Shown: positions 63,071 through 64,000 of the stretch, piece by piece
Layout of the letters: every line of letters begins with the position of its first letter
How positions within the stretch are numbered: position 1 is the first letter of the stretch
NCBI GenBank assembly: GCA_902362925.1
Contig: CABIYL010000007.1
DNA from: Pseudoflavonifractor sp902362925
GTDB lineage: Bacteria > Bacillota > Clostridia > Oscillospirales > Oscillospiraceae
DNA: 64,000 nt
Strand: one strand, 5' to 3'
Notes under the pieces: model-generated
What the model was told of the DNA's origin: nothing
Databases searched by the model: none
The model's input: the letters and a program-made list of their open reading frames with translations, nothing else
Made by a program: the position numbers and the translations under genes

Positions 63071-63370
63071 TTACAGTCTCCTTTGCAGATATACCATGTC
63101 CGCCGGCTGCACCCCTCCCTCGTAGATGGGGTGGTCGTAGTGGTCGGTAAAAAAATTCTTGACCAGATGATGTCTGCGAAAGCCGCAGGATTCATAAAAC
63201 GGGATGGTGGAGGGGCTGTCCCCGGTGCCCACTTGCATAGTTACATACTGGTCCGCATATGTCCGGACGAGAAACTCTACCAGGATCTTTCCATAGCCCC
63301 TGCCCTGAGAGTCAGGCTCCACGGCAAGACAATCCCAGATCCCATCGGCAAAAGTTTTTCTCTAAGATAA
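63071..63370 (-). pseudogene. GNAT acetyltransferase remnant
   Basis: The C-terminal half of a GNAT protein is clear: ADGIWDCLAVEPDSQGRGYG, then ILVEFLVRTYAD and PFYESCGFRRHH. Upstream the frame meets TAG near 63370, and the N-terminal half is missing. A nearby ATG TTT ATC TTA GAG frame joins it only if one T of a TTTT run is removed. It is therefore frameshifted and/or truncated. No ribosome binding site is evident. Confidence 0.7.
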
Positions 63371-63437
63371 ACATGACAGACAGTTGTCCTGTTCCTATGC
63401 TATAATGCAGACAGAAATGCGAAAGACGGTGCACCCC

Positions 63438-63717
63438 ATGAAGATGGAGCGGCTCATCGGCATCCTGTCCATTTTGCTTCAGCGGGAGAAGGTCACCGCC
63501 CCCGAGCTGGCGTAGCAGTTCGAGGTGTCCCGGTGGACCATCCAGCGGGACATCGAGTCCCTGTGCCGGGCGGGCATTCCCATCGCCACCGCCCAGGGCG
63601 CGAGGGGCGGCATTTCCATCATGGAGGGCTACCGGGTGGATCGGATGGTGCTCACCCCCCCAGAGATACAGGCCATCCTGGCGGGGCTCAGGAGCCTGGA
63701 CAGCGTTAGCGGAACCC
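63438..63717 (+). pseudogene. Truncated WYL/HTH transcriptional regulator gene
   Basis: It begins MKMERLIGILSILLQREKVT, the HTH_11 start of YafY/WYL regulators. Codon 26 is TAG (63513-63515), after which VSRWTIQRDIESLCRAGIPI and the GYRVDRMVLTPPEIQAILAG region continue in frame. The match ends after SLDSVSGT near 63717, where family members continue for about 200 more residues (the WYL domain). Nonsense mutation plus 3' truncation; the truncation coincides with an inverted-repeat element. An extended -10 (TGCTATAAT, 63398-63406) lies upstream. Confidence 0.8.
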
Positions 63718-63723
63718 AGCATT

Positions 63724-63821
63724 ATGAACATCCACTACTTAATAATGCAAGCGATGCCCGGAGAGGCAAAAGGCTCTCCGGGCATTAGTATTTTAGAGTA
63801 TTAAGTTTAGTGGATGTTCAT
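63724..63821. mobile_element. 98-bp inverted-repeat element at the truncation point
   Basis: Perfect 14-bp terminal repeats (ATGAACATCCACTA and its complement) flank CTTAATA/TATTAAG inner repeats and a central ATGCCCGGAGAG hairpin. A short MITE or the end of an insertion element is likely. No clear target duplication is seen. The central hairpin followed by TAGTATTTTAG may act as a terminator. Confidence 0.5.
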
Positions 63822-63947
63822 CAATATTTAGTACTGGTTCCCATAATATCATTGCCAGTTATCTCAGCAGCAATTTCATCTATAAATTGGTCCAATGCTA
63901 AACGCAAATTGCAAGTGCAAGTTGGACACCCGCACGGTAAAAATTAG

Positions 63948-64000
63948 TTAGCTGACAGAAGCGGCGTAGACAGAATCCAGGAACTTCTCGTACAGTTCCT
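63948..64000 (-). CDS. 3' end of a minus-strand gene entering from the right edge
   Basis: Read on the minus strand the frame is ELYEKFLDSVYAASVS and stop (TAA at 63948-63950). Only 16 codons are in the window, so no family can be named. Between it and the inverted-repeat element lie about 125 bases of lower-GC DNA with no supported gene, only a short Cys-containing open frame (CPTCTCNLRLALDQF region) without a start. Confidence 0.4.
   Translation of the reverse strand, partial: ELYEKFLDSVYAASVS

Overview
The window is a stretch of chromosome from a GC-rich, spore-forming, low-redundancy Firmicute. The gene content (yqfC/yqfD, spoVAD/spoVAE, a SleB-type hydrolase, DivIVA-like and ClpE-like proteins, a recO-yqzL-era-ybeY-phoH block, an ecfA1-ecfA2-ecfT-truA block) and the strong G/C bias at third codon positions fit a gut member of the Oscillospiraceae (Flavonifractor / Lawsonibacter / Pseudoflavonifractor type). 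This placement is inferred from gene content and was not checked by any search. Most genes lie on the minus strand, and long antisense open frames caused by high GC have been left out. 

Region by region: 1-990 carries a folate-type ECF transporter S component under a probable tetrahydrofolate riboswitch. 990-7300 is one dense minus-strand operon: yqfC, yqfD, phoH, a membrane gene with an early in-frame TGA, a small Cys-motif protein, ybeY, a small membrane protein, era, a 38-residue YqzL-like gene, and recO. 7360-10480 has a small unknown gene, cca, and divergent murC. 10540-13630 has a secreted FMN/FAD lipoprotein reductase and a LysR regulator. 13820-17840 has an ECF sigma/anti-sigma pair, then a Crp/Fnr regulator divergent from a 4Fe-4S protein across a palindrome, then a small coiled-coil membrane protein. 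17900-27750 has clpE-like, pgsA, cvpA, a DUF5711-like gene, truA and the ECF energizing module ecfT/ecfA2/ecfA1, which probably powers FolT and other S components in trans. 27900-38400 has a second sigma/anti-sigma pair, a DivIVA-like protein with an orphan class I fumarase beta subunit, TraX, a Cdd1-type HhH protein, a D-2-hydroxyacid dehydrogenase, glnS, a threonine aldolase and a membrane/DUF6273-like fusion. 38450-43080 has a MATE exporter, a 57-residue protein, rpsU and leuS. 43200-46650 has two more sigma/anti-sigma pairs. 46770-57700 has a phosphodiesterase, a cell-wall hydrolase, guaB, an acyl-ACP thioesterase, a Cys-rich protein, spoVAD-spoVAE, a methyltransferase, an anchored 5'-nucleotidase, a hemolysin III protein and trmB. 

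The right end (57.7-64 kb) is accessory in character. Three roughly 182-bp tandem units each begin with the 5' half of a tRNA-Pro gene. They lead into one intact tRNA-Pro(TGG) with its own promoter. Beyond it lie a GNAT acetyltransferase, a frameshifted DUF1801 gene, DUF3795, an XRE regulator, and a MATE + Vat-type acetyltransferase operon. That operon is preceded by a long leader holding a 30-codon peptide and four hairpins, which looks like drug-inducible attenuation. Then come remnants: a truncated GNAT gene, a nonsense-bearing truncated WYL/HTH gene, a 98-bp inverted-repeat element, and the 3' end of a further frame at the edge. The tRNA array and the attenuator leader are the two least ordinary signals in the window.
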